Shown here: positions 9,718-18,626 of the stretch, piece by piece | Numbering within the stretch: the first letter of the stretch is position 1 | Layout of the letters: each line of letters opens with the position of its first letter | Notes under the pieces: model-generated | Told to the model about the DNA's origin: nothing | The model's database searches: none | Seen by the model: the letters and a program-made list of their open reading frames with translations, nothing else | Made by a program: the position numbers and the translations under genes | Assembly (NCBI GenBank): GCA_000980705.1 | Contig: LBCK01000001.1 | Location: 372,001 to 436,000, forward strand | Direction of reading: 5' to 3' | Source: Ruminococcus sp. UNK.MGS-30 | GTDB lineage: Bacteria > Bacillota > Clostridia > Oscillospirales > Ruminococcaceae | Length of the DNA stretch: 64,000 nucleotides

Positions 9718-10097
9718 TCCTTTTCTGTGCTGTCATCCTCCGGGATGTCTTCCACTGCCGGCTGGATCTGGTGCAGCATCCGGTCGATCTCTGCGCTGTG
9801 TGCGATGGAATCATCTGCCACAAAGTGCAGCACCGGGCTGCGGCGGATCTTCAGACGGTGCAGCAGTTCACGCCGGATATAGCCGGCGGCGCTGTCCAGT
9901 CCCTTGCAGGATTCCTTGGCGGCATCCTTGCCGGAAAGACTGGAGACGAAGATCTTGCAGTCCGAAAGATCCCGGGACAGCTCTGCACGGACCACCGTCA
10001 GCATCGGGTCGATGCGTGGATCTTTGAGTTCCCGCAAAATCGCTGTCATTTCCCGCAGGATATCCTCTTCGGTGCGGTTTGCTTTGAAGTTTGCCAT
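9714..10097 (-). CDS. rbfA: Ribosome-binding factor A
   Basis: The 127-residue KH-like protein binds the 30S subunit during late maturation. Family features are ILREMTAILRELKDPRI near the N-terminus, DLSDCKIFVS in the middle and LHRLKIRRSPVLHFVAD. It ends in an acidic tail of about 20 residues. The start at 10097 follows AAAGGAG; a longer frame begins at 10133 but lacks support. It lies 75 bp after infB. Confidence 0.94.
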   Translation of the reverse strand: MANFKANRTEEDILREMTAILRELKDPRIDPMLTVVRAELSRDLSDCKIFVSSLSGKDAAKESCKGLDSAAGYIRRELLHRLKIRRSPVLHFVADDSIAHSAEIDRMLHQIQPAVEDIPEDDSTEKE

Positions 10098-10172
10098 GCT
10101 GTACGGCTCCTTTCTGTAAACGATAAACAGCACATCCTCCGAATCCTCTTCCGAAGTGCTGTCTGTATCGGA

Positions 10173-12680
10173 TTAGTCTCTGTATTCTTCCATGATGAAC
10201 GCCTCGAAGATGTCGCCTTCCTTGAAGTCACGGAACTTCTCCAGAGTGATACCGCACTCATAGCCTTCGCCGACTTCCTTGGCATCATCCTTGAACCGTT
10301 TCAGGCTGGACATCTTATCCTCAGCGATCACGATGCCGTCACGAACCACACGGATCTCGCACTGTCTGGTGACCTTGCCGCTGAGCACATAAGCACCGGC
10401 AACTGCACCGACATTGGAGATCTTATAAACCTGGCGCACCTCGATGCGTCCCATAACGACCTCACGGTATTTCGGTGCCAGCATACCCTTCATTGCGGTC
10501 TCGATCTCTTCGATCGCATCATAGATGACACGGTATGTGCGGATATCTACCTTATCCCGGGCTGCGATCTCTTCTGCGGTCTGATCCGGACGCACGTTAA
10601 AGCCGATGATGATCGCATTGGATGCACTCGCCAGCATAACGTCGCTCTCCTTGATGCCGCCGACGCCGCCGTGGATCACACGGACACGAACTTCCTCATT
10701 GGACAGCTTTTCCAGGGACTGAGTCACTGCCTCAACAGAACCCTGTACGTCTGCCTTTACGATCAGAGACAGTTCCTTCATTTCGCCCTGCTCGATCTGG
10801 CTGAACAGGTTATCCAGCGTTACCTTCTGGTATTCGTTGAACTTCGCCTGCTTTGCCTCGTGCTTTCTCTGCTCAACCAGTTCTCTTGCCAGACGCTCAT
10901 CTTCAACAGCATTGAATACATCGCCTGCCTCCGGCACTTCTGCCAGACCGGTGATCTCTACCGGAACGGATGGGCCGGCAGTATGCACGGTCTTGCCCTT
11001 GTCGTTGGTCATAACACGAACACGGCCTACCGCAGTGCCTGCGATAATGACATCGCCGGTGTGGAGTGTGCCGTTCTGTACCAGCAGAGTTGCGATCGGG
11101 CCACGTCCCTTGTCCAGACGAGCCTCCACAACCGTACCCTTTGCACGGCGATCCGGATTGGCTTTCAGTTCGCTGGTCTCTGCAACCAGAAGGATGTTCT
11201 CCAGCAGTTCGTCGATGCCCTCGCCGGTCTTTGCAGAAACCGGAACGCAGATCACGTCGCCGCCCCACTCTTCGCATACCATGCCGTACTTGGTCAGTTC
11301 TTCCTTGACACGATCCGGGTTTGCGCCTTCCTTATCCATCTTGTTGATGGCAACGATCACAGTGATGCCGGCAGCCTTTGCATGGTTGATGGACTCAACG
11401 GTCTGCGGCATGATGCCGTCGTCTGCGGCAACGACCAGGATGGCAATATCGGTGATGTTTGCACCTCTTGCACGCATGGCAGTGAACGCTTCGTGTCCCG
11501 GCGTATCCAGGAATGTGATGTCCTTGCCCTCATATCTTACCTGGTATGCACCGATATGCTGTGTGATGCCGCCAGCCTCGCCTGCGGTAACGTGTGCATT
11601 CCGGATGCGGTCCAGGATAGAAGTCTTACCATGGTCAACGTGACCCATAACTACAACAACTGGGCAGCGCTCTTCGGTATCCTCGGCGTCGTCATCCTCG
11701 TCGATCAGACGGTCTTCGATGGTCACGATCACTTCGTGTTCTACCTTTGCGCCCAGTTCCTCTGCCACCAGAGATGCGGTGTCGAAGTCGATTTCCTCAT
11801 TGATGGTAGCCATAACGCCCAGCATCATCAGCTTTTTGATGACCTCGGTCGCAGTAACTTTCAGACGGGTCGCCAGTTCACCCACAGAGATCACGTCCGG
11901 GATGCGGACACGCAGCTGCTGCTTTCTGGCACGCTCCAGCTCCAGACGGCGCAGCTTATCCTGCTCTGTCTCACGCTTGTTGGAATAGCGCTGCTTGTTG
12001 CGCTGTGCAGACTTCTGGTTGATCTTCTGCTTTTTGGTGGAATACTTGTCGTTGGTGTATTTATTTGCCGGAGCAATCTGCTCATAGCGCTGGTTATACT
12101 TATCCAGATCTACATAAGAGCCACGGGTATCGACAGTGCGGCGCTTTTCTGTGGTAATGCTGTCCGCAGATGCCATCTCCACTTCTACATGGAGACGCTC
12201 GCCGTGTTTCTGTGCCTTTGCCTGCTGCTTTTTGGGCTTTTCATGCTTCGGCGCATTGTTCTGCTTGGGCTTAGCTGTTTCCGCAGCTGCCGGTTTCTTT
12301 TCTGCCGGCTTTTCGGATTTCTGTGCCTGGGGTTTCTTTTCCGCAGCCTGGGGTTTCTGCTGCTTTTTGTTATCCGGCTGTTTCTTTTCCGACTGCTTTT
12401 TCTCGGAAGATGCCTTCTTTTCTGCCGGTTTCTTCTCGCTCGGCTTTTTCTCCTGTTTCTGTTTCGGGGTGTCCTTGGATGCAAAATACGCATCCAGGCT
12501 CTCTACCTGAGATTTCTGAGAATAATACTCCAGTGCCAGGTTGATTTCTTCCGGTGTCAGACCGGTCACACCCTTCTTGGTGTTGCCGTTGGCATCCCGT
12601 TCCTGATAGAATCCGATCAGTTCCTGTGTTGAGATCTGTAAATCCCGTGCTACATCACTCAGTTTCACTTTCTTCGTCAT
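10173..12680 (-). CDS. infB: Translation initiation factor IF-2
   Basis: The 835-residue GTPase positions initiator tRNA on the ribosome. It has an IF2_N segment at residues 1-50, a Lys/Glu/Pro/Ala-rich low-complexity linker (about 75-190), a second IF2_N segment (about 260-315), and the G domain starting near residue 340 with [17 protein letters not shown] and NKMD. Domains II to IV follow, with the GFNVRP and GYECG stretches of the C-terminus. The start at 12680 follows AAAGGAGG; an upstream ATG at 12761 would add 27 atypical residues. Confidence 0.97.
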   Translation of the reverse strand: MTKKVKLSDVARDLQISTQELIGFYQERDANGNTKKGVTGLTPEEINLALEYYSQKSQVESLDAYFASKDTPKQKQEKKPSEKKPAEKKASSEKKQSEKKQPDNKKQQKPQAAEKKPQAQKSEKPAEKKPAAAETAKPKQNNAPKHEKPKKQQAKAQKHGERLHVEVEMASADSITTEKRRTVDTRGSYVDLDKYNQRYEQIAPANKYTNDKYSTKKQKINQKSAQRNKQRYSNKRETEQDKLRRLELERARKQQLRVRIPDVISVGELATRLKVTATEVIKKLMMLGVMATINEEIDFDTASLVAEELGAKVEHEVIVTIEDRLIDEDDDAEDTEERCPVVVVMGHVDHGKTSILDRIRNAHVTAGEAGGITQHIGAYQVRYEGKDITFLDTPGHEAFTAMRARGANITDIAILVVAADDGIMPQTVESINHAKAAGITVIVAINKMDKEGANPDRVKEELTKYGMVCEEWGGDVICVPVSAKTGEGIDELLENILLVAETSELKANPDRRAKGTVVEARLDKGRGPIATLLVQNGTLHTGDVIIAGTAVGRVRVMTNDKGKTVHTAGPSVPVEITGLAEVPEAGDVFNAVEDERLARELVEQRKHEAKQAKFNEYQKVTLDNLFSQIEQGEMKELSLIVKADVQGSVEAVTQSLEKLSNEEVRVRVIHGGVGGIKESDVMLASASNAIIIGFNVRPDQTAEEIAARDKVDIRTYRVIYDAIEEIETAMKGMLAPKYREVVMGRIEVRQVYKISNVGAVAGAYVLSGKVTRQCEIRVVRDGIVIAEDKMSSLKRFKDDAKEVGEGYECGITLEKFRDFKEGDIFEAFIMEEYRD

Positions 12681-12818
12681 AGGCGAAAATCCTCCTTTTC
12701 TCCAAGGAACGCCCGAAAGAACCGCCTGTTCTTCCGCTGCATTCCAAACCTGCGTCTGCACACGCCGCCCGTTTCCGGCAGCGCTGTCTATTTACCCGGA
12801 TTGCTCCGGGAACAATTT

Positions 12819-13148
12819 TCACTTTTCCGGCGAGGCGTTTTCCTTTGCGGCGATGGTCTGCATCTTACGGAAAAATCCTTCATCGCACACCGCCAGCACG
12901 CCGCTGCCTCTGCCGATCATCTGGGCGAAATCTGCCTTGGTGAAGTCCAGCTGCAGGCAAGGCACTTCTGCCTGGCTGCAATAGAACGCCGCCTCTTTCT
13001 GCGTCTTGGGGGACGCATCCGACGCTACCAATACGCCAAAGACTTCGCCACGGTACATGGCATCCTTTGTGGGTTCCAGCCCCATGGCAAGCTTTCCTGC
13101 CTTACGACAGATGCTCAGAATCCCCTGCCAGTTCTGCCTGTAGTGCAT
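12819..13148 (-). CDS. ylxQ: YlxQ-like L7Ae-family ribosomal protein
   Basis: The 109-residue protein has the L7Ae/L30e/S12e fold signature: ILSICRKAGKLAMG at the N-terminus, VLVASDASPKT and GRGSGVLAVCDEGF. Family members bind kink-turn RNA; the cellular role of YlxQ is not settled. The likely ATG at 13148 follows GAGGAG and lies inside ylxR, so the genes overlap by 47 bases. A start at 13262 is possible but the added residues are basic and unlike the family. Confidence 0.82.
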   Translation of the reverse strand: MHYRQNWQGILSICRKAGKLAMGLEPTKDAMYRGEVFGVLVASDASPKTQKEAAFYCSQAEVPCLQLDFTKADFAQMIGRGSGVLAVCDEGFFRKMQTIAAKENASPEK

Positions 13149-13395
13149 TTTCCATCTCCTCGTACACTTCTTCCGGTACACGGCAGCCAAAAGAGCGCTC
13201 GATGCGGTGTCCCTTTCTGGCTGCTGCAAGACACTCCATGTTCTTACATAGATATGCGCCACGTCCGGACTGTTTTCCTGTAAAATCCAGTTTCATTTCA
13301 CCGTCCGCATTTTTCAGCACCCGGATGAGATCTTTTTTCGGCTGCATGGTGCCGCATCCCACGCAAAGCCGCATGGGAATTTTTTTACTCTTCAA
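13102..13395 (-). CDS. ylxR: YlxR family RNA-binding protein
   Basis: The 97-residue protein carries the YlxR signature: MRLCVGCGTMQPKKDLIRV, then GRGAYLCKNMECL. YlxR proteins bind RNA and have been linked to RNase P. The start appears to be TTG at 13395, nine bases after GGAGG, giving MKSKKIPMRLCV. It overlaps the end of nusA by 11 bases. The first ATG (13374) would cut off the conserved KKIP, so I prefer TTG. Confidence 0.88.
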   Translation of the reverse strand: MKSKKIPMRLCVGCGTMQPKKDLIRVLKNADGEMKLDFTGKQSGRGAYLCKNMECLAAARKGHRIERSFGCRVPEEVYEEMENALQAELAGDSEHLS

Positions 13396-14548
13396 CGCTG
13401 TTCGCCTCCGGTGCTGCTGCCTCTGTCTCTGCCGGTGCATCTGTCGGCTGTTCCACCGGAGTCTCCGCCTTTTCCTCTGCCGGAGCATCGTTCTGATGCA
13501 GCACATCAAATTCCGGCTTGATGTCGATCTTATAGCCGGTCAGCTTTGCTGCCAGCTTTGCGTTCTGACCCTTGTTGCCGATTGCCAGAGAAAGCTGGTT
13601 GTTCGGCACCTTAACGGTGCAGGTACGCTCTTCTTCGTCCAGGATCTGAACATCCAGCACATTTGCCGGTGCCAGTGCCTTGGCGATGAATTCCTCCGGC
13701 TTTTCGCTGTAAGGAATAATGTCGATCTTCTCGCCGTTCAGCTCAGCCACAATGGCAGAGATACGGGAGCGCTTCGGACCGATGCAGGCGCCGATGGCAT
13801 CTACATTGGGGTCGTTCGACCAGACAGCCACCTTTGTACGGGAGCCTGCCTCACGGGAAATGGACTTGATCTCCACCGTGCCGTCGTAAATCTCCGGGAT
13901 TTCCAGCTCAAACAGGCGCTTTACCAGTTCCTTGCGGACACGTGAAATCTTGATGATGGGCTTTTTCTGCTTGTTGGCGATGGTGGTGATGTAAACCTTG
14001 ACACGCTGTCCCTCTTTCAGCACTTCGCCCGGGATCTGCTCGTTGCGGAACAGATACAGTTCGGTCTTGTGATACAGCAGGGTCGCTGTGCCGCCGGTCT
14101 CGACCTGAGACACCTCACAGGTGATGCAGTCGTTTTCCAGGGACTCGAACTCGCCCAGGATGCGTTCCCGGTTGATCTCACGCAGATCACCCTTGATGGA
14201 CTGCTTTGCAGACTGTGCGGCTGCTCTGCCGAACTTGGCGATGTCCAGCCGTCTTTCAATAAATCCGCCCACACAGGCGTTGGGGTCGATGGTGCGTGCC
14301 ACGTCGATGTTGACCTCATTGGCGTCGATCGGCTCATCGTCTACCACGGTCTGGCGCAGGTACATCTCAAATGTCTTGGTCGCCGGGTCGATCTCTACGC
14401 TGATGTTTTCTTCACACTCCGGATACGCCTTTCTGGCTGCTTTCAGCATGGCAGACTTTACTTTTTCCACCAGCAGAGCAGTATCCACATTTGCTTCGCT
14501 TCCCAGTGAGGAAAGCGCCTCAAAAAAACTGTTGTCCATTTTCTTCAC
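13385..14548 (-). CDS. nusA: Transcription termination/antitermination factor NusA
   Basis: The 387-residue factor binds RNA polymerase and nascent RNA. Order: N-terminal polymerase-binding domain (1-125), S1 domain (about 130-205), KH domains with GACIGPKRSRISAI and AIGNKGQNAKLA. The last 40 residues are Glu/Ala/Pro-rich, a lineage-type tail. The first codon is probably GTG at 14548, four bases after GGAGG; an ATG three codons later has a 13-base spacing, so the start is uncertain by three residues. Confidence 0.96.
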   Translation of the reverse strand: MKKMDNSFFEALSSLGSEANVDTALLVEKVKSAMLKAARKAYPECEENISVEIDPATKTFEMYLRQTVVDDEPIDANEVNIDVARTIDPNACVGGFIERRLDIAKFGRAAAQSAKQSIKGDLREINRERILGEFESLENDCITCEVSQVETGGTATLLYHKTELYLFRNEQIPGEVLKEGQRVKVYITTIANKQKKPIIKISRVRKELVKRLFELEIPEIYDGTVEIKSISREAGSRTKVAVWSNDPNVDAIGACIGPKRSRISAIVAELNGEKIDIIPYSEKPEEFIAKALAPANVLDVQILDEEERTCTVKVPNNQLSLAIGNKGQNAKLAAKLTGYKIDIKPEFDVLHQNDAPAEEKAETPVEQPTDAPAETEAAAPEANSVEE

Positions 14549-14562
14549 TATGCCTCCGTTGA

Positions 14563-15045
14563 TTAAAATTCTACTGTTACATACCGCCGCACATACGACA
14601 GATCCCGCAGCGCCAGAGTTATGGGCGCCTCACGATCCTCCGGCTGTATGGTGATTTGTTCTGTATCATACGCTGTCAATACGCCGATCCATTCCTTTTC
14701 GCCCTCGATGGGACGGATGGCTCTGGCACGGACCTCCATGCCCAGAGTTTCTTCAAAGTGCCAGGGCTGGTTCAGTTCCCGTTCCAGTCCTGCCGAGCCG
14801 ACCTCCAGCACGTATGCCTGTGCGATGGGATCTGCGGCATCTACCGCCGCATTGACCGGACGTGTCATCTTTTCACAGTCCTCGATGTCGATCCCGTCCG
14901 GATGGTCGATGAAAACACGCAGGTACCAGTATGCACCCTCCTTTTCAAAGCTCACATCCCAGATGGAATAGCCCTGTTCATCGGCGATGGGCTTCACCAG
15001 GTCATAGACCACTTTTTCTGTCCCGCCGAACTTCTTCATTTTCAT
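14563..15045 (-). CDS. rimP: Ribosome maturation factor RimP
   Basis: The 160-residue protein is needed for 30S subunit maturation. The N-terminal domain contains YSIWDVSFEKEGAYWYLRVF and the DGIDIEDCEKM stretch; VLEVGSAGLERELN is the family hallmark before the C-terminal SH3-like domain. ATG at 15045 follows AAGGAG with eight bases between. It is the first gene of the nusA/infB operon, preceded by the promoter at 15166-15194 and a leader hairpin. Confidence 0.95.
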   Translation of the reverse strand: MKMKKFGGTEKVVYDLVKPIADEQGYSIWDVSFEKEGAYWYLRVFIDHPDGIDIEDCEKMTRPVNAAVDAADPIAQAYVLEVGSAGLERELNQPWHFEETLGMEVRARAIRPIEGEKEWIGVLTAYDTEQITIQPEDREAPITLALRDLSYVRRYVTVEF

Positions 15046-15122
15046 GGCATCTGCTCCTTTTTCCAGCGTATTGCATTCTTTTTTCACTGCGCTCTGCAAT
15101 CAAAAAAGTGCCAACATAAACG

Positions 15123-15147
15123 AAAGACCGGTGGGGTTCCGGTCTTT
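15123..15147 (-). promoter_or_regulatory. Leader hairpin of the rimP operon
   Basis: A perfect 9-bp stem (AAAGACCGG / CCGGTCTTT) with a 7-base loop lies about a dozen bases after the predicted transcription start of the rimP operon. The trailing U-tract is weak, so it may be a stabilising or processing hairpin rather than a terminator. An autoregulatory or attenuation role is inference. Confidence 0.5.
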
Positions 15148-15165
15148 TGCTGCATGATTATCATT

Positions 15166-15194
15166 ATTATAACACTGCCGGACGAAAAAATCAA
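15166..15194 (-). promoter_or_regulatory. Sigma-A promoter of the rimP-nusA-infB operon
   Basis: On the minus strand TTGATT and TATAAT are separated by 17 bases. Transcription would start near 15159, giving a 5' leader of about 115 bases before rimP. Confidence 0.75.
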
Positions 15195-15277
15195 GGGTTT
15201 TGAAGAAAAAAGTACGTTTTTTTCCAAAAAAATTTACGTTTTTCGCATCATATTTGTTTTTTCTCTGCTGCACACAA

Positions 15278-15313
15278 AAAACCGGTCTGCATCCGTTTCA
15301 ATGCAAACCGGTT
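15278..15313 (-). terminator. Terminator after the fba/small-ORF unit
   Basis: A 14-bp stem with one wobble or mismatch (AAACCGGT half-sites) is followed, in minus-strand sense, by a run of T. It starts 13 bp past the stop of the small ORF. Confidence 0.8.
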
Positions 15314-15325
15314 TCTTTCAGAGGG

Positions 15326-15460
15326 TTACGCCTCTTCTGTGTTGTTTTCGCATTCGTCAGAATGTGCCAGTTCCACCAAGGTCTTTGCCGAAACCAGGAT
15401 GCCTGTGGTGTACATGACGATCTCCAGTACAGAGAGTATAACCTGTAGCGTCTTTTTCAT
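15326..15460 (-). CDS. Small membrane protein downstream of fba (44 aa)
   Basis: A 44-codon frame starts with ATG at 15460, 11 bases after GAAAGGA, and ends just before a terminator. The product begins MKKTLQVILSVLEIVMYTTG, has one hydrophobic segment (about residues 5-30) and a short acidic tail with a cysteine. It lies 38 bp after fba on the same strand, so the two are probably co-transcribed. I recognise no family. Coding is supported by start, ribosome-binding site, a membrane-like profile and the tight terminator, not by homology. Confidence 0.6.
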   Translation of the reverse strand: MKKTLQVILSVLEIVMYTTGILVSAKTLVELAHSDECENNTEEA

Positions 15461-15498
15461 CGGGAACACATTCCTTTCTCTGCAAGTGTCAGAAGAAC

Positions 15499-16362
15499 TT
15501 ATGCCTTGTTGACAGAACCAAACAGGTTCATCTTCTCTTCTACCTTAGCCATGATTGCCTCGTAGCCCGGCAGGAGCAGCTTTCTCGGGTCAAAGCCCTT
15601 GCCTACCTGATCCTTGCCTTCTTCGATGTACTTTCTGGTAGCCTCAGCAAATACCAGCTGGCACTCTGTGTTTACGTTGATCTTTGCAACGCCCAGGGAG
15701 ATTGCCTTTGTGATCTGGTCGTCCGGGATACCGGTACCGCCGTGCAGTACCAGCGGCATAGCGCCGACAGCCTTCTTAACAGCTTCCAGTGTCTCGAAGC
15801 TCAGACCTTCCCAGTTTGCCGGATATACACCGTGGATGTTGCCGATGCCGGCAGCCAGGATGTCTACGCCCAGATCAGCGATGGTCTTGCATTCCTGCGG
15901 ATCAGCGCATTCGCCCTTGCCGATAACGCCGTCTTCTTCGCCGCCGATTGCGCCGACCTCTGCCTCGATGGACAGACCCAGCTTATGCGCAACAGCAACC
16001 AGTTCCTTGGTCTTTGCCAGGTTTTCTTCGATCGGGAAGTGAGAACCATCGAACATGATGGAAGTAAAGCCTGCCTTGATGCAGTCATAGCACTGATCGT
16101 AAGTACCGTGGTCCAGGTGCAGTGCAACCGGAACTGTGATACCCAGAGATTCGTCCATAGCCTTTACCATATCTGCAACAACCTTGAAACCGGTCATATA
16201 CTTGCCAGCGCCGCCGGAAACGCCCAGGATAACCGGGGAGTTCAGCTTCTGTGCTGTGTTCAGGATTGCCTTTGTCCATTCCAGATTGTTGATGTTGAAC
16301 TGACCGACTGCATACTTGCCGTCTCTTGCCTTGTCCATCATATCCTTTGCCGATACTAACAT
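15499..16362 (-). CDS. fba: Class II fructose-bisphosphate aldolase
   Basis: The 287-residue zinc enzyme cleaves fructose 1,6-bisphosphate in glycolysis. Diagnostic stretches are YAVGQFNINNLEW, the zinc-binding ALHLDHGTYDQC, the MFDGSHFPIEEN strand, EAEVGAIGG and VLHGGTGIPDDQI. Length is normal. ATG at 16362 follows AGGAGG. It has its own consensus promoter at 16429-16457, divergent from glgB. Confidence 0.96.
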   Translation of the reverse strand: MLVSAKDMMDKARDGKYAVGQFNINNLEWTKAILNTAQKLNSPVILGVSGGAGKYMTGFKVVADMVKAMDESLGITVPVALHLDHGTYDQCYDCIKAGFTSIMFDGSHFPIEENLAKTKELVAVAHKLGLSIEAEVGAIGGEEDGVIGKGECADPQECKTIADLGVDILAAGIGNIHGVYPANWEGLSFETLEAVKKAVGAMPLVLHGGTGIPDDQITKAISLGVAKINVNTECQLVFAEATRKYIEEGKDQVGKGFDPRKLLLPGYEAIMAKVEEKMNLFGSVNKA

Positions 16363-16428
16363 AAAAAAGTGCCTCCTAATTCAATTTGGTGCAACAGATA
16401 TTCCTGTTTCAGAATGTCCGCTACATTT

Positions 16429-16457
16429 ATTATACCGCATTTCGGGTTCAAATGCAA
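16429..16457 (-). promoter_or_regulatory. Sigma-A promoter of fba
   Basis: TTGCAT and TATAAT with a 17-base spacer on the minus strand, 67 bp upstream of fba. The 302-bp fba-glgB gap holds this promoter and the divergent glgB promoter. Confidence 0.8.
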
Positions 16458-16559
16458 TGGGTTTCCAAAAATTTTTTCGTATTTTCTCAAAAAGTGTTCG
16501 GATGCCCTACAGAAAATAAACTTTTGTCTATAATGCAACACTGCATATGGATTTGGTGC

Positions 16560-16589
16560 TTGCAATACTGTATGCAGTTTTAGTATAAT
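16560..16589 (+). promoter_or_regulatory. Sigma-A promoter of glgB
   Basis: TTGCAA and TATAAT with an 18-base spacer, 75 bp upstream of the glgB start. Confidence 0.75.
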
Positions 16590-16664
16590 AGTACTAGAAT
16601 CCTATGTATTTGCGTAAAATTTTACGTACAATTGCGAAACAACATAGAGGAGTGAACAAACCCC

Positions 16665-18551
16665 ATGGATATTCATCAGTTTTTTCTGGGCAATTCCTTT
16701 GATGCCCATACTTATTTCGGCGCACACGTCACAGAAGAGGGCGTTGTGTTCCGCACCCTTGCGCCAAATGCCGCAGCCGTCGATCTGATCTGGGAAGGCG
16801 GCGAGTGGGAGCCGATGCCGATGAAAAAGGTACATGACGGCGGTGTCTATGAGCTGACCGTTCCGGAGGCTGTTCCGGGACAGATGTATAAATACCGCAT
16901 CACTCCCCAGAATCCGGACGGCGACGTCATCGACCACTGCGACCCCTACGGGTTCGGCATGGAGCTGCGTCCCAACAACGCCTCGATCATTCGTGACCTG
17001 TCCAGCTACACCTTTCACGACAAGAAATGGCTGGCACAGCGTGGCGACCACCGGCACAAGCCCGTCAATATCTACGAGGTGCATCTGGGTTCCTGGCGCA
17101 CCAACCCGGACGATCCCAACGGCTGGTACACCTATGAGGAGATCGCCCCGAAACTGGTGGACTACGTGAAAAAAGCCGGCTACAACTACATCGAGTTCAT
17201 GCCGCTGAGCGAGCATCCGGCAGACTGTTCCTGGGGCTATCAGAACACCGGATTTTTCAGTCCCACCTCCCGGTACGGCACGGCGCACCAGCTGATGCAG
17301 CTCATCGACACCTGCCACCAGGCAGGCATCGGCGTAATCCTGGACTTTGTGCCGGTACACTTCGCCGTAGACGGCTATGCGCTGAACCACTACGACGGTA
17401 CAACGCTGTACGAATACCCGGAAAAAGAGGACAACTACAGCGAATGGGGCAGCTGCAACTTTATCCATGCCCGTGGCGAGGTGTGCAGTTTTCTCCAGTC
17501 CTGCGCCAACTACTGGATGGACGTGTTCCACTTTGACGGACTGCGGATGGATGCGGTGAGCCGGCTCATCTACTGGGGCGGAGACCCGAACCGTGGCACG
17601 AATCCCTCAAGCATCAACTTCCTCAAGCGGATGAACCAGGGACTCCACCAGCTGCATCCGGAGGGAATGCTCATCGCCGAGGATTCCACCAACTATGAGG
17701 GCGTGACCTGTCCGGTGGAATACGGCGGACTGGGATTCGACTACAAGTGGGACATGGGCTGGATGAACGACACTCTGGACTATTTCCGGCAGTATCCCTG
17801 GGTGCGCCGGGACGAAGAGACCTATCACAAGCTGACATTTTCCATGATGTACTTCCCCAACGAGTACTACCTGCTGCCGCTGTCCCATGACGAAAACGTC
17901 CATGGAAAAGCCACGGTCATGCAGAAGATGTTCGGCGAATACGAGCAGAAATTCCCGCAGGCACGGCTGCTCTATTTATATATGTATGCGCACCCCGGCA
18001 AAAAGCTGCTGTTCATGGGCAGCGAGCTGGGACAGCTCCGGGAGTGGACCGAGGAGCAGCAGCAGGACTGGGACATTCTGAAATATCCCATCCACGATGC
18101 GTTCTACCACTTTATGTTGGAACTGAACAAGCTGTACCTCACCGAGCCGGCGCTGTACCGGGACGACTATGAGCGAAACGGATTCTGCTGGGTGGACTGC
18201 CACCAGGAGCAGAAAGGCATCTACGCCATGGAGCGCCGCTCCGGAGACAGCCGCATCCTGATCCTGCTCCATATGTCGGACGAGGCGACCCAGAACTACA
18301 CCTTTACCCTGCCGGACTGCGGCGGACTGAAGCCGCTGCTGCACACGGACTGGGAGCGTTTCCACGGCAGCGTCAAGGAGAGCAAGCGGACGATTACCGG
18401 TGACACCACACGCACCGGGATGCAGTTCACGCTGGAACTGCCGCCGTTCTCGGGCATCATGCTGCGTATCCTGCCGGAAAAGCCAAAGCAGACCACAGCA
18501 AAGCCTGCCGCAAAGCGGAAAACCGCCGCAGGCAGAAAAACTACAAAATAA
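16665..18551 (+). CDS. glgB: 1,4-alpha-glucan branching enzyme
   Basis: GH13 enzyme of 628 residues that introduces alpha-1,6 branches into glycogen. An N-terminal CBM48-type domain (about 15-110) precedes the barrel. Conserved parts are NIYEVHLGSW, DFVPVHFA (an altered DxVxxH region), DGLRMDAVS with the nucleophile Asp, IAEDST with the acid/base Glu, and LSHDENVHGK. The last 30 residues are Lys/Ala/Thr-rich. ATG at 16665 follows AGAGGAG at a long spacing. No other glg gene is adjacent; it stands alone with its own promoter and terminator. Confidence 0.95.
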   Translation: MDIHQFFLGNSFDAHTYFGAHVTEEGVVFRTLAPNAAAVDLIWEGGEWEPMPMKKVHDGGVYELTVPEAVPGQMYKYRITPQNPDGDVIDHCDPYGFGMELRPNNASIIRDLSSYTFHDKKWLAQRGDHRHKPVNIYEVHLGSWRTNPDDPNGWYTYEEIAPKLVDYVKKAGYNYIEFMPLSEHPADCSWGYQNTGFFSPTSRYGTAHQLMQLIDTCHQAGIGVILDFVPVHFAVDGYALNHYDGTTLYEYPEKEDNYSEWGSCNFIHARGEVCSFLQSCANYWMDVFHFDGLRMDAVSRLIYWGGDPNRGTNPSSINFLKRMNQGLHQLHPEGMLIAEDSTNYEGVTCPVEYGGLGFDYKWDMGWMNDTLDYFRQYPWVRRDEETYHKLTFSMMYFPNEYYLLPLSHDENVHGKATVMQKMFGEYEQKFPQARLLYLYMYAHPGKKLLFMGSELGQLREWTEEQQQDWDILKYPIHDAFYHFMLELNKLYLTEPALYRDDYERNGFCWVDCHQEQKGIYAMERRSGDSRILILLHMSDEATQNYTFTLPDCGGLKPLLHTDWERFHGSVKESKRTITGDTTRTGMQFTLELPPFSGIMLRILPEKPKQTTAKPAAKRKTAAGRKTTK

Positions 18552-18558
18552 GCAAAAA

Positions 18559-18598
18559 CAGCTGTACGCCGGAAATATCCGGAATACAGCTGTTTTTT
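18559..18598 (+). terminator. Terminator of glgB
   Basis: A stem of AAAACAGCTGTA with its complement TACAGCTGTTTT and a T-run lies just after the glgB stop. It is nearly symmetrical and could also serve the convergent LRR gene. Confidence 0.85.
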
Positions 18599-18626
18599 GA
18601 TGCTGTTTTAATTTGCGGTATGTGCT

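Noticed and set aside
9675..12632. 985-codon open frame on the plus strand across infB
   Set aside because: Mirror of the infB coding sequence; its product is rich in Cys, His and Leu without domains, and no ribosome-binding site precedes it.
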